64,000 nt of DNA from Enterocloster bolteae (lineage in GTDB: Bacteria > Bacillota > Clostridia > Lachnospirales > Lachnospiraceae), in contig NZ_CP022464.2 in NCBI RefSeq assembly GCF_002234575.2, positions 3,534,001 to 3,598,000 on the forward strand, read 5' to 3'. The notes beneath the pieces are model-generated. The model did no database searches. It saw nothing but the letters and a program-made list of their open reading frames with translations, and was not told the origin of the DNA. Positions within the stretch are counted from its first letter, which is position 1. Every line of letters starts with the position of its first letter. Positions 15,648-25,517 of this stretch are shown piece by piece. The position numbers were made by a program, and so were the translations under genes.

Positions 15648-16298
15648 TCAATCGTGGGATTCCACCACAATCAGCACCCCGTCCGTAAAGGTAATGGCGC
15701 CTTCCTCCCCCACAAGTTCATTGCTGATGCAGAGACTTGTCCCTATCTCGATGTCCTTTTCATGGAGAGGATATTTAAAACCGGTGAGGGTAATGCCCCT
15801 GACCTCCTCAGTAAGAGGGAGGAAGGAGATATATTTTCCCCAGATCTCACGCCTATTAAACGTCCGTTCCTTGTCAATGAGATAGATACGGTTCTGGCTG
15901 TCCAGGATATATGCCTCCATTCCCTTTTGCAGGCAGGGAAAAAGCAGATGGATATTGCCCAGCATATGGTCCATGCGTCCTCCGGTGGCCCCCAGCACCA
16001 CCACCTCGGTGCACCCGGTGGCCTGGGCCTTTAAGAGGGCCAGCTCCGTGTCTGTCTCATCCTTTTCCGGCTGGTGGGTGTCCCATACAATGTGTTCCAT
16101 CCTCCTGTAATATGCCAGCACCTCCGGCTTCACCGTGTCAAAATCACCTACTATCATATCCGGTTCCAGTCCCAGGGTCTTCACGGCCTCCAGCCCTGCG
16201 TCCACCGCAATGATTTTATCAAAGGTTTCCTGTCCCAAAAAAGAACCGGCGAAGGACAGGTCCAGTTTTCCGCCGGTTATAATCAAACAACGCTTCAT
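15648..16298 (-). CDS. thiN: Thiamine pyrophosphokinase
   Basis: Converts thiamine plus ATP to thiamine diphosphate. It has 216 residues, the usual length. Key segments are the N-terminal CLIITGGKLDLSF, DAGLEAVKTLGLEPDMIVGDFDTV with the metal-binding acidic residues, and LGATGGRMDHMLGNIHLL. It is the last gene of the priA operon and overlaps rpe by four bases (ATGA), which implies coupled translation. I see no THI-box riboswitch or clear terminator in the 155 bases after it. Confidence 0.95.
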   Translation of the reverse strand: MKRCLIITGGKLDLSFAGSFLGQETFDKIIAVDAGLEAVKTLGLEPDMIVGDFDTVKPEVLAYYRRMEHIVWDTHQPEKDETDTELALLKAQATGCTEVVVLGATGGRMDHMLGNIHLLFPCLQKGMEAYILDSQNRIYLIDKERTFNRREIWGKYISFLPLTEEVRGITLTGFKYPLHEKDIEIGTSLCISNELVGEEGAITFTDGVLIVVESHD

Positions 16299-16960
16299 TT
16301 CTCATATTCCTTTAAAATATCCATGAATTCTCTGGTTCTGGCAGAAGGGTCCCGGCCAAAGACAGCAGAGCCGGCCACAAATATATTGGCCCCCGCCTCT
16401 ATGATCTCCCGGACATTTCCCGCGTTTACGCCGCCGTCCACCTGGATGTCCGTTTTCAGTCCCTGCTCATTCAGCATATTCTTCAGTTCGCGTACCTTGT
16501 CAAGGGTATAAGGGATAAACTTCTGTCCTCCGAAACCAGGATTCACGGTCATGATAAGCACCATATCCAGCTGCCCCAGGATACACTCCAGGGAACGCAC
16601 CGGTGTGGCGGGATTTAAGGCCACGCCGGCTTTCAGCCCGGCTTCCTTAATCTGGTTCACCACACGGTCCAGATGCGTGCAGGCCTCGGCCTGGACTGTT
16701 ATGATATCCGCCCCGCAGTTCTTCATATCCTCCACGTAGCGTCCCGGCTCCTCCACCATCATATGCACGTCAAAAACAGCCCTGGTACATGGGCGCAAGC
16801 TCTTGATGACCGGCATACCGAAGGAGATGCTGGGCACAAAGGCCCCGTCCATCACATCCAAATGGAGATACTCAGCACCCGCCCCGTACACCTCCTTCAC
16901 CTGTTCTCCCAGACGGGTAAAATCAGCCGCAAGAATAGACGGCGCTAATTTGTAATACAT
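16295..16960 (-). CDS. rpe: Ribulose-phosphate 3-epimerase
   Basis: Interconverts ribulose 5-phosphate and xylulose 5-phosphate in the pentose phosphate pathway. The 221-residue TIM barrel is complete: SILAADFTRLGEQ, HLDVMDGAFVPSISFG with metal His and catalytic Asp, DVHMMVEEP, VNPGFGGQKFI, and the second catalytic Asp in VDGGVNAGN. It ends two bases after the rsgA stop and overlaps thiN, so it belongs to the long minus-strand operon. Confidence 0.97.
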   Translation of the reverse strand: MYYKLAPSILAADFTRLGEQVKEVYGAGAEYLHLDVMDGAFVPSISFGMPVIKSLRPCTRAVFDVHMMVEEPGRYVEDMKNCGADIITVQAEACTHLDRVVNQIKEAGLKAGVALNPATPVRSLECILGQLDMVLIMTVNPGFGGQKFIPYTLDKVRELKNMLNEQGLKTDIQVDGGVNAGNVREIIEAGANIFVAGSAVFGRDPSARTREFMDILKEYEK

Positions 16961-16962
16961 CT

Positions 16963-17841
16963 CTAGTACCTCCTTTTATTTTTCAGGTCCTCATACATGA
17001 GGATGTAATTGTCATAGCGGCTGCGGCTCAGTTCTCCCCGTTTCAGGGCTTCCTTCACACCGCAGACACGCTCTCCCACATGGACGCACCCCAGAAATTT
17101 GCATTCTTCCTCATAAGGCCCGAACTCCGGAAAATAATCCTTCAGTTCTCCCGGCTCCAGACAGTCGATAAACATGGAGCTGAATCCCGGCGTATCCATC
17201 ATGTAGGTATTCTCTTCCACATAAAACAATTCAGAATGGCGGGTGGTATGGCGTCCCCTCTCAATCTTGCGGCTGATATCCCCTGTCTCCATGGCAGCCT
17301 GGGGCTGGATGCAGTTAGTCAGTGAGGATTTTCCGACACCTGAAGGTCCCGCCAGGACCGAGGTTTTTCCTCTGAGAAATTTTTTCATTTCCTCCAGCCC
17401 CGTATCCTCGTAGGTGCTGACAAAGTGGACTTCATACCCTGCCCTCTCGTAAATGACGCGGTACTTATCCACAAGCCCGGCCTCTCCCAGATCCACCTTG
17501 TTAAAACAGATGGTGACCGGTACTCCCTGAATCCCCATCATCACCAGAAAGCGGTCCAGGAGATTCAGATTGGGTTCCGGATGGGTGATGGCGAACACCA
17601 CCAGGGCCTGGTCCACATTGGCCACCGCCGGACGGATGAGGACGTTGGATCGGGGAAGGATGACGTCAATATTGCCTTCCTTTTCCTCCTCGTCCAATAC
17701 AGAAAACTCCACATTATCCCCCACAAGGGGTTTGATTTTACGGTTGCGGAACACGCCCTTTGCCTTACACTGGTACACATGGTTCCTTCCGTCATTGATA
17801 TAATAAAAGCCTGCAATTCCTTTGATTATCTTACCTGTCAT
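16963..17841 (-). CDS. rsgA: Small ribosomal subunit biogenesis GTPase
   Basis: Circularly permuted GTPase that assists late 30S assembly, 292 residues. An OB-fold covers about 1-70. The permuted G motifs follow as G4 (CFNKVDL), G1 (GPSGVGKSSLTN), and G3 (DTPGFSS). The C-terminal zinc motif contains CKFLGCVHVGERVCGV. In Firmicutes the gene regularly follows the PASTA kinase prkC, as here (nine-base gap), and RsgA is a known substrate of that kinase in Bacillus. Confidence 0.97.
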   Translation of the reverse strand: MTGKIIKGIAGFYYINDGRNHVYQCKAKGVFRNRKIKPLVGDNVEFSVLDEEEKEGNIDVILPRSNVLIRPAVANVDQALVVFAITHPEPNLNLLDRFLVMMGIQGVPVTICFNKVDLGEAGLVDKYRVIYERAGYEVHFVSTYEDTGLEEMKKFLRGKTSVLAGPSGVGKSSLTNCIQPQAAMETGDISRKIERGRHTTRHSELFYVEENTYMMDTPGFSSMFIDCLEPGELKDYFPEFGPYEEECKFLGCVHVGERVCGVKEALKRGELSRSRYDNYILMYEDLKNKRRY

Positions 17842-17850
17842 ATACGCCTC

Positions 17851-20022
17851 TTATCCCACCGGAAAAAATGCCACCGGATAGGACTTGATTACTGTTAAAT
17901 TGTCTGCATCCACCACTTCCACCATGCCGCTGTCCACGCCGTACGCCCCCTTGATTCTGGGGAATACCACAGGTACGGTCTGGGCGCCCACAACCAGTCT
18001 TGGACTCATAAGGGTTGTGTAAACGGAAGCTCCCTCATCATTGGTCTGGTTCAGGCGAATCAGCACGCGCACGCTGCTGGTCTGGGAAGCCGGTCCTATA
18101 TAGTTGCTTAAGGAGCACGCCTCGTCAATGGATCCGATGTAATAGCGTTCATCTGCCGCCTGGGTCTGTGCAGGCTCTCCGCTGACCACATAATCCACCG
18201 CAGTGCCTGGGGGAAGTATGGTACCCGGCAGCTCCGACTGGCTGATAATCAGGCCTTCCTCCACCGTATCACTGGCTTCCACGGTTACATTGCCTGTCAA
18301 GAGTCCTGCTCCCGCCAGAAGGGCATCCGCGGATGTGGGAGTCTGTCCCTGAAGGTTGGGAACACGTCCCTCCACGTTCTGTGATCCCTTGCTCACATAG
18401 AGGCTGACGCTCTCGCCTACCTTCACCACCTGGGGGCTGAAACGAATCACATTGCCCTTTATGGCGGTATCGCTGTTCTCCTCTCTGACTTCTACAACCA
18501 GTCCTTTCTGCTCCAGCAGTAGCCTGGCATCCTCACCCGTCATCTGAGTCAGGTCCAGGGCATTTAGGTCTACCTTGTCGCTGCCCTTGCTGATGGTCAC
18601 TCCCACAGTGCTCCACTTCTTCACCACAGTCCCTGCCAGGATATCCTGACCCATGACCTGGCCTTCCGTATAGTTATCCGAATACTCGCTGCCTGTGATT
18701 TCCATCACAAGGCTGCTCTCCTTCAGTTTTTCCCTGGCCATATCCTGGGGCAGTCCCAGGACGCTGGGCATATTTATCTGGTCCTCCGTATTGATATCCA
18801 CCACGGTGGTGGAATCTTCGGTGGTCATGGAAACGGTCTCTGTGGTAGGCTTATTGCTGCCCTGTCTGAAAATCCCGGTGAGCCGCGAAAATACAAACAG
18901 CACCACCGCCACGATAATGATGGCTGCCACGATGCCAAAGGCCGTTATGATGCGCTCAAACTGGGTACTTACATCATCCCCTTCATTCTTTTTCCTGGTA
19001 TGGATGCGGCCTTCTTTTTTGCGCGGTTCCCTGGCCCGGTTCCTGTCCTGATGCCCGGGCTGTTCCTCCTCCGGTTCCTCCAGGGCTTCCTCGGGATAGC
19101 TCTTCCTGCCTTCCTGGATGCTGTTGAGCTCATCCCTTGTGATGGGCCTGGTCTTGCCAAACTCATCCTCTTCCCCGTCCTTGCGGGCATAGATGTCTGC
19201 GTCCGGGTCCATCAGGGCAGCCCGCAGGTCCTCAATCACATCCGTCACGCAGGCATAGCGGCGGTCCGGACGTTTCTGGGTACATTTTAATATGATCTGC
19301 TCCATGGCGCGGGACATGTCCGGCACGTACTGGCTGGGCGGTGTCACCGGTTCCTCCAGATGGGCCAGGGCCACTGTAACCGTGTTATCCCCCTCAAAGG
19401 GCACACGTCCGGTTACCATCTCATACATGGTAATACCAAAGGAATAGATGTCGCTGCGCTCGTCGCAGTAGCCTCCCCTGGCCTGTTCCGGCGAAATATA
19501 GTGGACTGAACCCACGGCCGTAGCGTTCATGGTCTGGGAGGACACGGCCCTGGCAATGCCAAAGTCAGCCACCTTCACCTTGCCGTCCCTGGATATAATC
19601 ATGTTCTGGGGCTTGATGTCGCGGTGTATGATGTGCTGTTCATGGGCCGCCGCAATGCCCTGCCCCACCTGAAGCGCGATTCCAATGGCTTCCTTGCTCT
19701 CCAGATAGCCCTTGTTCTCTATATAATTCTTAAGGGTGATGCCCTCAATCAGCTCCATCACAATATAATGGTACACATCCTCATCCACTACATCATAAAC
19801 ACTTACAATATTGGGATGGGACAGGCGCGCCGCCGACTGGGCCTCCATCTTAAACTTGCTTACAAAATTCTCGTCAAAGGCAAATTCCTCTTTTAATACC
19901 TTGATGGCCACCAGACGGTCCAGGGTATGGCACCGTGCCTTATACACCACTGACATGCCGCCTGAGCCAATCCGTTCCAGAATCTCATACCGGTTCTGGA
20001 GATATGTTCCGGGAGCTAACAT
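17851..20022 (-). CDS. prkC: Membrane Ser/Thr protein kinase with PASTA domains
   Basis: Hanks-type kinase of 723 residues that senses cell-wall fragments. The kinase domain (about 1-270) has the glycine loop GSGGMSVVYKA, the catalytic HRDIKPQN, DFG, and the activation loop with SPEQARG. A charged juxtamembrane region rich in Glu/Arg and one membrane helix (about 356-377) follow. Three extracellular PASTA repeats (about 415-620) come next, then a roughly 90-residue C-terminal region without a motif I recognise. It overlaps the start of its phosphatase prpC's stop by seven bases. It likely governs wall growth, dormancy exit and translation through RsgA and other targets. Confidence 0.96.
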   Translation of the reverse strand: MLAPGTYLQNRYEILERIGSGGMSVVYKARCHTLDRLVAIKVLKEEFAFDENFVSKFKMEAQSAARLSHPNIVSVYDVVDEDVYHYIVMELIEGITLKNYIENKGYLESKEAIGIALQVGQGIAAAHEQHIIHRDIKPQNMIISRDGKVKVADFGIARAVSSQTMNATAVGSVHYISPEQARGGYCDERSDIYSFGITMYEMVTGRVPFEGDNTVTVALAHLEEPVTPPSQYVPDMSRAMEQIILKCTQKRPDRRYACVTDVIEDLRAALMDPDADIYARKDGEEDEFGKTRPITRDELNSIQEGRKSYPEEALEEPEEEQPGHQDRNRAREPRKKEGRIHTRKKNEGDDVSTQFERIITAFGIVAAIIIVAVVLFVFSRLTGIFRQGSNKPTTETVSMTTEDSTTVVDINTEDQINMPSVLGLPQDMAREKLKESSLVMEITGSEYSDNYTEGQVMGQDILAGTVVKKWSTVGVTISKGSDKVDLNALDLTQMTGEDARLLLEQKGLVVEVREENSDTAIKGNVIRFSPQVVKVGESVSLYVSKGSQNVEGRVPNLQGQTPTSADALLAGAGLLTGNVTVEASDTVEEGLIISQSELPGTILPPGTAVDYVVSGEPAQTQAADERYYIGSIDEACSLSNYIGPASQTSSVRVLIRLNQTNDEGASVYTTLMSPRLVVGAQTVPVVFPRIKGAYGVDSGMVEVVDADNLTVIKSYPVAFFPVG

Positions 20023-20762
20023 ACGCCTGCCTCCCTTCCTGACGGACTTACAAGTACCACCGCAATGTTATCAATGCCTCCCTGACGGTTGGCTTCCTCT
20101 ATAAGAAGGGCTGCCTTTTCCTTAAGGCTTCCCTCTCCTGTGATGATTTCATACATGGACTGGTCCTCCAGCATGTTGCTGAGACCATCGGAACAGAGCA
20201 GAATATAATCCCCGCCCTCCAGATCCACCTCAAAGAAATCAGGCTCCACTTCCCTGCCGATTCCCAGAGCTCTGGTGATGATGTTCTTTCGCCTGTTATA
20301 ATCCTCGCTGCCTCTTCTCATCTGTCCGATGGCCACCATTTCCTCCACATAGGAGTGGTCTCTGGTGACCTGACGGATGGAATCACCATGGATGAGATAG
20401 AGACGGCTGTCCCCCACATTGGCCACATAGAGGATATTGTCCTCCACCACACCGGCCACCAGGGTGCATCCCATCCCTTTCAGTTCTTCCCTTTTTAGTG
20501 ATTCTTCATACAGCATCCCATTCACTGCCTCGATGCCCTTTTTCAGCTGCATGACAGGAGAGCCATCCCCTGCCCTGTTTATGTATATCACCAGATTCTC
20601 AACCGCGAACCGCGAGGCATAATCGCCGGCCCTGTGGCCGCCCATGCCGTCTGCCACCAGAAACAGGTTGGGCAGGGAGCCCACCTTTTCCGGTGAGGAA
20701 TAAATATAATCCTGGTTCATGGTTCTGACCCGGCCAATGTCTGTCAAAGCATATGCTTCCAT
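20016..20762 (-). CDS. prpC: PP2C-type protein phosphatase
   Basis: Mn/Mg-dependent phosphatase that reverses PrkC phosphorylation. From the ATG at 20762 it has 248 residues. The PP2C metal-binding motifs are present: TDIGRVRTMNQD, LFLVADGMGGHRAGDYAS, ANVGDSRLYL, CSDGLSN, and GGIDNIAVVLV. Another ATG two codons upstream (20768) overlaps the rlmN stop as ATGA, but its ribosome site would be only four bases away, so 20762 is preferred; the difference is two residues. Confidence 0.95.
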   Translation of the reverse strand: MEAYALTDIGRVRTMNQDYIYSSPEKVGSLPNLFLVADGMGGHRAGDYASRFAVENLVIYINRAGDGSPVMQLKKGIEAVNGMLYEESLKREELKGMGCTLVAGVVEDNILYVANVGDSRLYLIHGDSIRQVTRDHSYVEEMVAIGQMRRGSEDYNRRKNIITRALGIGREVEPDFFEVDLEGGDYILLCSDGLSNMLEDQSMYEIITGEGSLKEKAALLIEEANRQGGIDNIAVVLVSPSGREAGVC

Positions 20763-20764
20763 GG

Positions 20765-21853
20765 TCATCCCTCTCCTTCCGTGCATTGGGGTACTGCCGA
20801 AGCTTCCTTATAACTTCTGCGCAGCTGGCCGCAGGCTCCGCCTATATCCCGGCCCATTTCTCTTCTAATAGTAACATTTATACCGTTTTTTTCAAGAAGA
20901 TTTTTGAAATCCTGTATGGCCTTCTGGCCTGACTGGACGTAATCCCGCTCCTTGATGGGGTTGACCGGAATCAGGTTCACATGGCCGTGCTGGTCCTTGA
21001 TAAGCTTCGCCAGCGCCCTGGCCTCATCCAGATTGTCGTTGACGCCCCGGACCAGGCTGTACTCAAAGGTGAGGCGGCGACCTGTCTTTTCATAATAGTA
21101 ATGGCAGGCCTCCAGCACATCCTGCAGTTTATAGCTGTTGGCCACAGGCATAAGGGTTTTTCTCACTTCGTCGTTGGGCGCGTGAAGGGAAAGCGCCAGG
21201 GTTACGGCCAGGCCCTCCTCCGCGAATTTACGGATGCCCGGAACAATTCCGCAGGTGGAGATGGTGAGACTCCTCTGGCTTATATTCAGCCCCTTTTCAT
21301 GGGAAACCAGCCGCAAAAAACGGATGACATTGTCATAGTTATCCATAGGCTCCCCTGATCCCATGACCACTACATTGGAAACACGTTCCCCTGTGATGGA
21401 CTGAATCCTGTATATCTGTTCCAGCATCTCGGAGGGACGCAGGTTCCGTTCCAGACCGTCCAGAGTGGACGCACAGAAACGGCAGCCCATGCGGCAGCCC
21501 ACCTGGGATGAAATACACACGGAATTGCCGTGATGGTACTGCATCCACACGCTCTCAATCACATGACCGTCCTCCAGGCCAAACAGATACTTCCTGGTGC
21601 CATCCACCTGGGAAACACGCTCATCCACCATCTTCAGACAGGTAAGGCTGTAATTTTCCTTAAGCTTCTGCCTCAGCGGTATGGACAGGCTGCTCATATC
21701 GTCAAATCCTTCTGCCAGCTTCACATGCATCCAGTCATAAAGCTGTTTTGCCCTGAAAGATTTCTCTCCCAGGGCAGCCATCTGTGCTGTCACTTCTTCC
21801 AGTGTCATGGATTTTATATCTTTCTTTCCGTTGCAGTCCAATAAATCCAGCAT
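20765..21853 (-). CDS. rlmN: Dual-specificity rRNA/tRNA m2A methyltransferase
   Basis: Radical-SAM enzyme that methylates C2 of A2503 in 23S rRNA and A37 in some tRNAs. From the ATG at 21853 (behind GGAAGGAGTTTTT) it has 362 residues. The cluster motif CRMGCRFCAS is intact, and GSGEPMDNYDNV and LSLHAPNDEVR follow. The conserved cysteine in the C-terminal GGACGQLRR segment is present. It sits between rsmB and prpC, as is usual in clostridia. Confidence 0.97.
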   Translation of the reverse strand: MLDLLDCNGKKDIKSMTLEEVTAQMAALGEKSFRAKQLYDWMHVKLAEGFDDMSSLSIPLRQKLKENYSLTCLKMVDERVSQVDGTRKYLFGLEDGHVIESVWMQYHHGNSVCISSQVGCRMGCRFCASTLDGLERNLRPSEMLEQIYRIQSITGERVSNVVVMGSGEPMDNYDNVIRFLRLVSHEKGLNISQRSLTISTCGIVPGIRKFAEEGLAVTLALSLHAPNDEVRKTLMPVANSYKLQDVLEACHYYYEKTGRRLTFEYSLVRGVNDNLDEARALAKLIKDQHGHVNLIPVNPIKERDYVQSGQKAIQDFKNLLEKNGINVTIRREMGRDIGGACGQLRRSYKEASAVPQCTEGEG

Positions 21854-21876
21854 AAAAACTCCTTCCAAAACACGCT

Positions 21877-23244
21877 CTAAATCCCCTCCGGGCCGGTTTC
21901 ATCCTCCGCACGTCTGAATACGCTGATGAAAAACCCGTCATAGGGATGCACCCCCGGCAGGAACTGAATCCATCCGTCCTTTAACGAGGGCTCCTGGGGC
22001 AGTCCGCCGAACCGGTCCGTCAAATCCACCGGCACAAGCGGGAACCGATCCCTTAACCAGGCCGCATTGTCCTGGTTTTCCAGCCTGTCAATGGTGCAGG
22101 TGCTGTAGCAGAGGAGACCGCCCGGCTTTACGTACTGCCAGACAACAGACAGAATCTCCCGCTGAAGCCCTGCCAGCTCCTCAAGCTTCTCAGGCGTCAT
22201 GTTGTACTTGATATCCGGCTTCCTCCCTATGATTCCCAGACCGGAACAGGGCAGGTCCGCTATGACAATGTCTGCCTTTGCCATGGCTGACAAATCTGTC
22301 TCCAGCGCGTCCCACACCAGGGTCTTCATGTTGGTCACGCCGCAGCGGGCCATATTTTCCTCAATCAGGGCTGTCTTCTGGTATGTAAGATCCCTGGCCT
22401 CCACCATGCCGGTGCCCTCCAGCTTATCCGCCAGATGGAGACTCTTACCTCCGGGGGCAGCGCACACATCTATGATATAACTGTCTTTTTCAGGGGACGC
22501 AATCTCCCCCACAAAGGCAGAGGTCACATCCTGTACCTGTATCCAGCCCTTCCTAAAGGCATCCAGTCCCTCCAGATAATCGTACCCGTCAATGGCTATC
22601 ATGGACTCCATAAAAGGCAGCTCCCTGACCGATGTCCCCTGTGCCTTAAGGGAGGCCAGAATGCTCTCCCGGTCTGCCCGGTGCAGGTTGCACCTGACCC
22701 AGGTAGGCTTATCTTCAAGAAAAGAGGCGGCAATCTTCTCCGCCTTTTCTTTCCCAAATTCCTTTTCCCACATGGCGTACATCCACTCAGGAATACTGTA
22801 CCGCAGGGAGGGAGTGTCAAAGGTCAGATTCTCCTTTTCCCTGGAAATGGTCCGCAGCACGCCGTTCACAAAACCCTTAAGCCCGGAGAAATGACGCTTC
22901 ACCGCCATCTTCACCGCCTCATTGCAGACAGCGGAATCAGGCACGCGGTCCATATATAATATCTGATATACGCTCATCCGCAGAAGACTGCGGATGAACG
23001 GCTTCATCTTGTTTATCTTTGTCTTGGAATACCGGTTTATGACCTCGTCAATCTGTATCAGGTATTCCAGTGTTCCTTCCACAGCGCGTGTGATAAAAGA
23101 ACGGTCCGCCTTGCCCAGGTACTGGTACTTCTGCAGGGCCTGGTTCAGTACAAGGTGGACAAAAGCGCCCTGTTCCAGTACCTCCGTCAATATATCCAGG
23201 ACAATTTCCCGGTTTTCCAGTCCTCTGTCTAAGGTCTTTGCCAT
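21877..23244 (-). CDS. rsmB: 16S rRNA m5C967 methyltransferase
   Basis: Uses SAM to methylate C5 of cytosine 967 in 16S rRNA. It has 455 residues. An N-terminal NusB-like RNA-binding domain (about 1-140) precedes a Rossmann methyltransferase domain with DVCAAPGGKSLHLAD (SAM site), DLPCSGLGIIGRKPD, and the catalytic Cys region CYSTCTIDRLENQ. A GAGAGGAG ribosome site precedes the ATG at 23244. It is part of the priA-to-thiN operon. Confidence 0.96.
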   Translation of the reverse strand: MAKTLDRGLENREIVLDILTEVLEQGAFVHLVLNQALQKYQYLGKADRSFITRAVEGTLEYLIQIDEVINRYSKTKINKMKPFIRSLLRMSVYQILYMDRVPDSAVCNEAVKMAVKRHFSGLKGFVNGVLRTISREKENLTFDTPSLRYSIPEWMYAMWEKEFGKEKAEKIAASFLEDKPTWVRCNLHRADRESILASLKAQGTSVRELPFMESMIAIDGYDYLEGLDAFRKGWIQVQDVTSAFVGEIASPEKDSYIIDVCAAPGGKSLHLADKLEGTGMVEARDLTYQKTALIEENMARCGVTNMKTLVWDALETDLSAMAKADIVIADLPCSGLGIIGRKPDIKYNMTPEKLEELAGLQREILSVVWQYVKPGGLLCYSTCTIDRLENQDNAAWLRDRFPLVPVDLTDRFGGLPQEPSLKDGWIQFLPGVHPYDGFFISVFRRAEDETGPEGI

Positions 23245-23310
23245 CTGAATTTTCTCCTCTCAGGGCCTGTCTGTTTATGAGTCCCCATAAAATCTGCCGT
23301 ACCCGGCGCC

Positions 23311-24015
23311 TTAATCATTCCTGCGGTTGCCGAATAATATCAGCAAGCGGAGAAGCTGAAGGATGGAAGCAGCCGCTGCCGCCACATAAGTAAGGGCCGC
23401 TGCGTTCAGGACCTTTCTGGTCTGTCCCACTTCCTGTCCGGCCAGGATGCCGGTGGAATCCAAAAGGGTCACCGCCCTGTGGGAAGCATCGTACTCCACA
23501 GGCAGGGTCACCAGCTGGAACAGCACTGCCAGGCAAAACAAAAGGATGCCCAGATTCAACAGGACAGAGCTTCCTCCCAGTAAAAGTCCAATGATAATCA
23601 GGGGCCAGCAAAGCTGGGATCCCAGATTAGCCGCCGGCACCAGGGCCGCGCGTATCCTTAAGGGCGAGTAATCATTGGCATCCTGCATGGCATGGCCGCA
23701 CTCATGTGCCGCCACTCCGATGGCTGCAATGGATGTGGAATTATACACTGCGTCGGACAGGTTTACGGTCTTGCTTCTGGGGTCGTAATGGTCTGTCAGG
23801 TTGCCCGGTACCCGGCGCACGGTCACGTCATAGATTCCCTGATTGGCGAGAAGCCTTTTAGCTGCATCCGCGCCTGTCATGCCGCACATGCTCCTGACAG
23901 CGCTGTAGCGCTGATACGTGGAGTTAAGCTTGGCAGAGGCTGCCATGGATATGACTACGCCGATCAATATCAGTACATAGGTTGGGTCAAAATAAAACAT
24001 AGGGTAAAACATCAT
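23311..24015 (-). CDS. Membrane zinc metallopeptidase, YugP family
   Basis: A 234-residue neutral zinc peptidase of the PF04298 family. The zinc motif HECGH (in GVAAHECGHAMQ) is present. Membrane helices lie near the N-terminus (YVLILIGVVISMAASA) and in the C-terminal half (WPLIIIGLLLGGSSVLLNLGILLFCLAVLFQ). The physiological substrate is unknown. It is often found between fmt and rsmB in clostridia. The first in-frame start is a TTG at 24018; I prefer the ATG at 24015, which overlaps the fmt stop as TGATG. Confidence 0.88.
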   Translation of the reverse strand: MMFYPMFYFDPTYVLILIGVVISMAASAKLNSTYQRYSAVRSMCGMTGADAAKRLLANQGIYDVTVRRVPGNLTDHYDPRSKTVNLSDAVYNSTSIAAIGVAAHECGHAMQDANDYSPLRIRAALVPAANLGSQLCWPLIIIGLLLGGSSVLLNLGILLFCLAVLFQLVTLPVEYDASHRAVTLLDSTGILAGQEVGQTRKVLNAAALTYVAAAAASILQLLRLLILFGNRRND

Positions 24016-25001
24016 CAATCACTCTCTTTCTTTACAAACATGTCCCCCGCCGGGATGGGATATCCGCGGAGAAATGCTGGGGTATCCATGCGTTTTTTTC
24101 CTTCCATCTGAAGCTCCCTGATGGACAGCAGGCCGCCGCCGGTGCAGACCACCAGTCCCCGCTTATCCGAACACACTACCGTGCCGGGAGCAGTCCCCGT
24201 TTCTGCGGGAACACCTGATTCGGACAGAAATTCTGCCGCCTCCCGGCCTGCAATCACATCTGCCGCCCATATCTTTATTGTCTTCCCATTCCACATGGTA
24301 TATGCACTGGGCCACGGATTTAAGCCGCGAATCAGGCGTTCGATGGACACGGCGCCCTGATTCCAGTCAATGTCCCCAAGGGACTTTGTCAGCATCTTTG
24401 CATAGCAGGTGCCCTCATCTGTCTGGGGCGTGCGGACCAGAGTGCCTTCCTCCAGCTTCTTAAGGGTGGATAAAATCAAATCTCCGCCAGCCATGGAAAG
24501 CTTGTCATGGAGGCTGCCGCCGGTCTCCTTTTCCTCTATGGGGATTACCGCCTTTTCCAGCATGTCACCTGTATCCAGGCCCACATCCATCATCATGGTG
24601 GTAATGCCAGTCTCCCTTTCGCCGTCTATGACACACCACTGGATGGGTGCGGCGCCCCTGTACTTAGGAAGCAGGGACGCGTGGATGTTGATGCAGCCGT
24701 ACTTCGGAAGCTCCAGCACTGCCTTTGGAAGAATCTGGCCAAAGGCTATGACCACATACGCATCCGCTTCCAGTCCCTTTAGGACCTCCACAAAGGAGGC
24801 TTCCCGCACCTTCGCCGGCTGGTACACCGGAATGCCGTATTCCATGGCCTGTATTTTCACAGGTGTCATCTGGACTTCCTTTCCCCTGCCCTTTGGCTTA
24901 TCAGGCTGGGTGACCACTGCAATTACCTGATGACCGGCTTCCACCAGGGCCTTAAGGGCAGGCACGGAGAAATCCGGTGTTCCCATAAATACAATGCGCA
25001 T
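24015..25001 (-). CDS. fmt: Methionyl-tRNA formyltransferase
   Basis: Transfers a formyl group from 10-formyl-THF to initiator Met-tRNA. It has 328 residues, near the family norm. MRIVFMGTPDFSVPALKAL opens the N-terminal domain, the formyl-donor motif HASLLPKYRGAAPIQW is intact with catalytic His, and MMDVGLDTGDML carries the catalytic Asp. The C-terminal OB domain includes RGLNPWPSAYTMW. It lies 11 bases after def, the partner that removes the formyl group after translation. Confidence 0.97.
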   Translation of the reverse strand: MRIVFMGTPDFSVPALKALVEAGHQVIAVVTQPDKPKGRGKEVQMTPVKIQAMEYGIPVYQPAKVREASFVEVLKGLEADAYVVIAFGQILPKAVLELPKYGCINIHASLLPKYRGAAPIQWCVIDGERETGITTMMMDVGLDTGDMLEKAVIPIEEKETGGSLHDKLSMAGGDLILSTLKKLEEGTLVRTPQTDEGTCYAKMLTKSLGDIDWNQGAVSIERLIRGLNPWPSAYTMWNGKTIKIWAADVIAGREAAEFLSESGVPAETGTAPGTVVCSDKRGLVVCTGGGLLSIRELQMEGKKRMDTPAFLRGYPIPAGDMFVKKESD

Positions 25002-25012
25002 AAACTACACTC

Positions 25013-25498
25013 CTATTCTACGATTTCTTCCTCGTCCGCAGCCGTATCCACCAGTTCGCCTTCCACCAGCTCCACATACATCTGTCCTTCCAGATGGGCG
25101 CATTCATGGCAGATGGCTCTTGCCAGCAGCCCCTCGCCTTCCAGCTCATAGGGCTCCATATTTTCATTAAGCGCCTTCACCTTCACGTAGTTTGGGCGGG
25201 TAACGATGCCCGACTTGCCTGGCAGGCTTAAGCATCCCTCGTAGCCTGTCTGGCTGCCGTCGGTGGCTGTGATTTCAGGGTTAATCAGGACATACTGGTT
25301 CCCGTCGTCCACATCAATGGTTACAATCTGCTTCAGCACCCCCACCTGCGGGGCGGCCAGACCGCATCCGTTGGCCTGGTACATGGTCTCAAACATATCT
25401 TCTATCAGCTCCATGGTGCGGTCATTCATCGCCTTCACGGGCTTACACTTTTTTGTCAAAATTTCGTCTCCCATAATTCTTATCTGCCGAACTGCCAT
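25013..25498 (-). CDS. def: Peptide deformylase
   Basis: Metallohydrolase that removes the N-formyl group from new proteins, 161 residues. All three motifs are visible: GCGLAAPQVG, EGCLSLPG (metal Cys) and CHECAHLEG (HExxH with the catalytic Glu). The third motif has Cys-Ala where many family members have an aromatic or Met followed by Asp; the metal ligands themselves are retained. An acidic tail (DTAADEEEIVE) follows. It sits between priA and fmt, the standard order. Confidence 0.97.
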   Translation of the reverse strand: MAVRQIRIMGDEILTKKCKPVKAMNDRTMELIEDMFETMYQANGCGLAAPQVGVLKQIVTIDVDDGNQYVLINPEITATDGSQTGYEGCLSLPGKSGIVTRPNYVKVKALNENMEPYELEGEGLLARAICHECAHLEGQMYVELVEGELVDTAADEEEIVE

Positions 25499-25517
25499 CT
25501 CTTTTCAATCTCCTTCA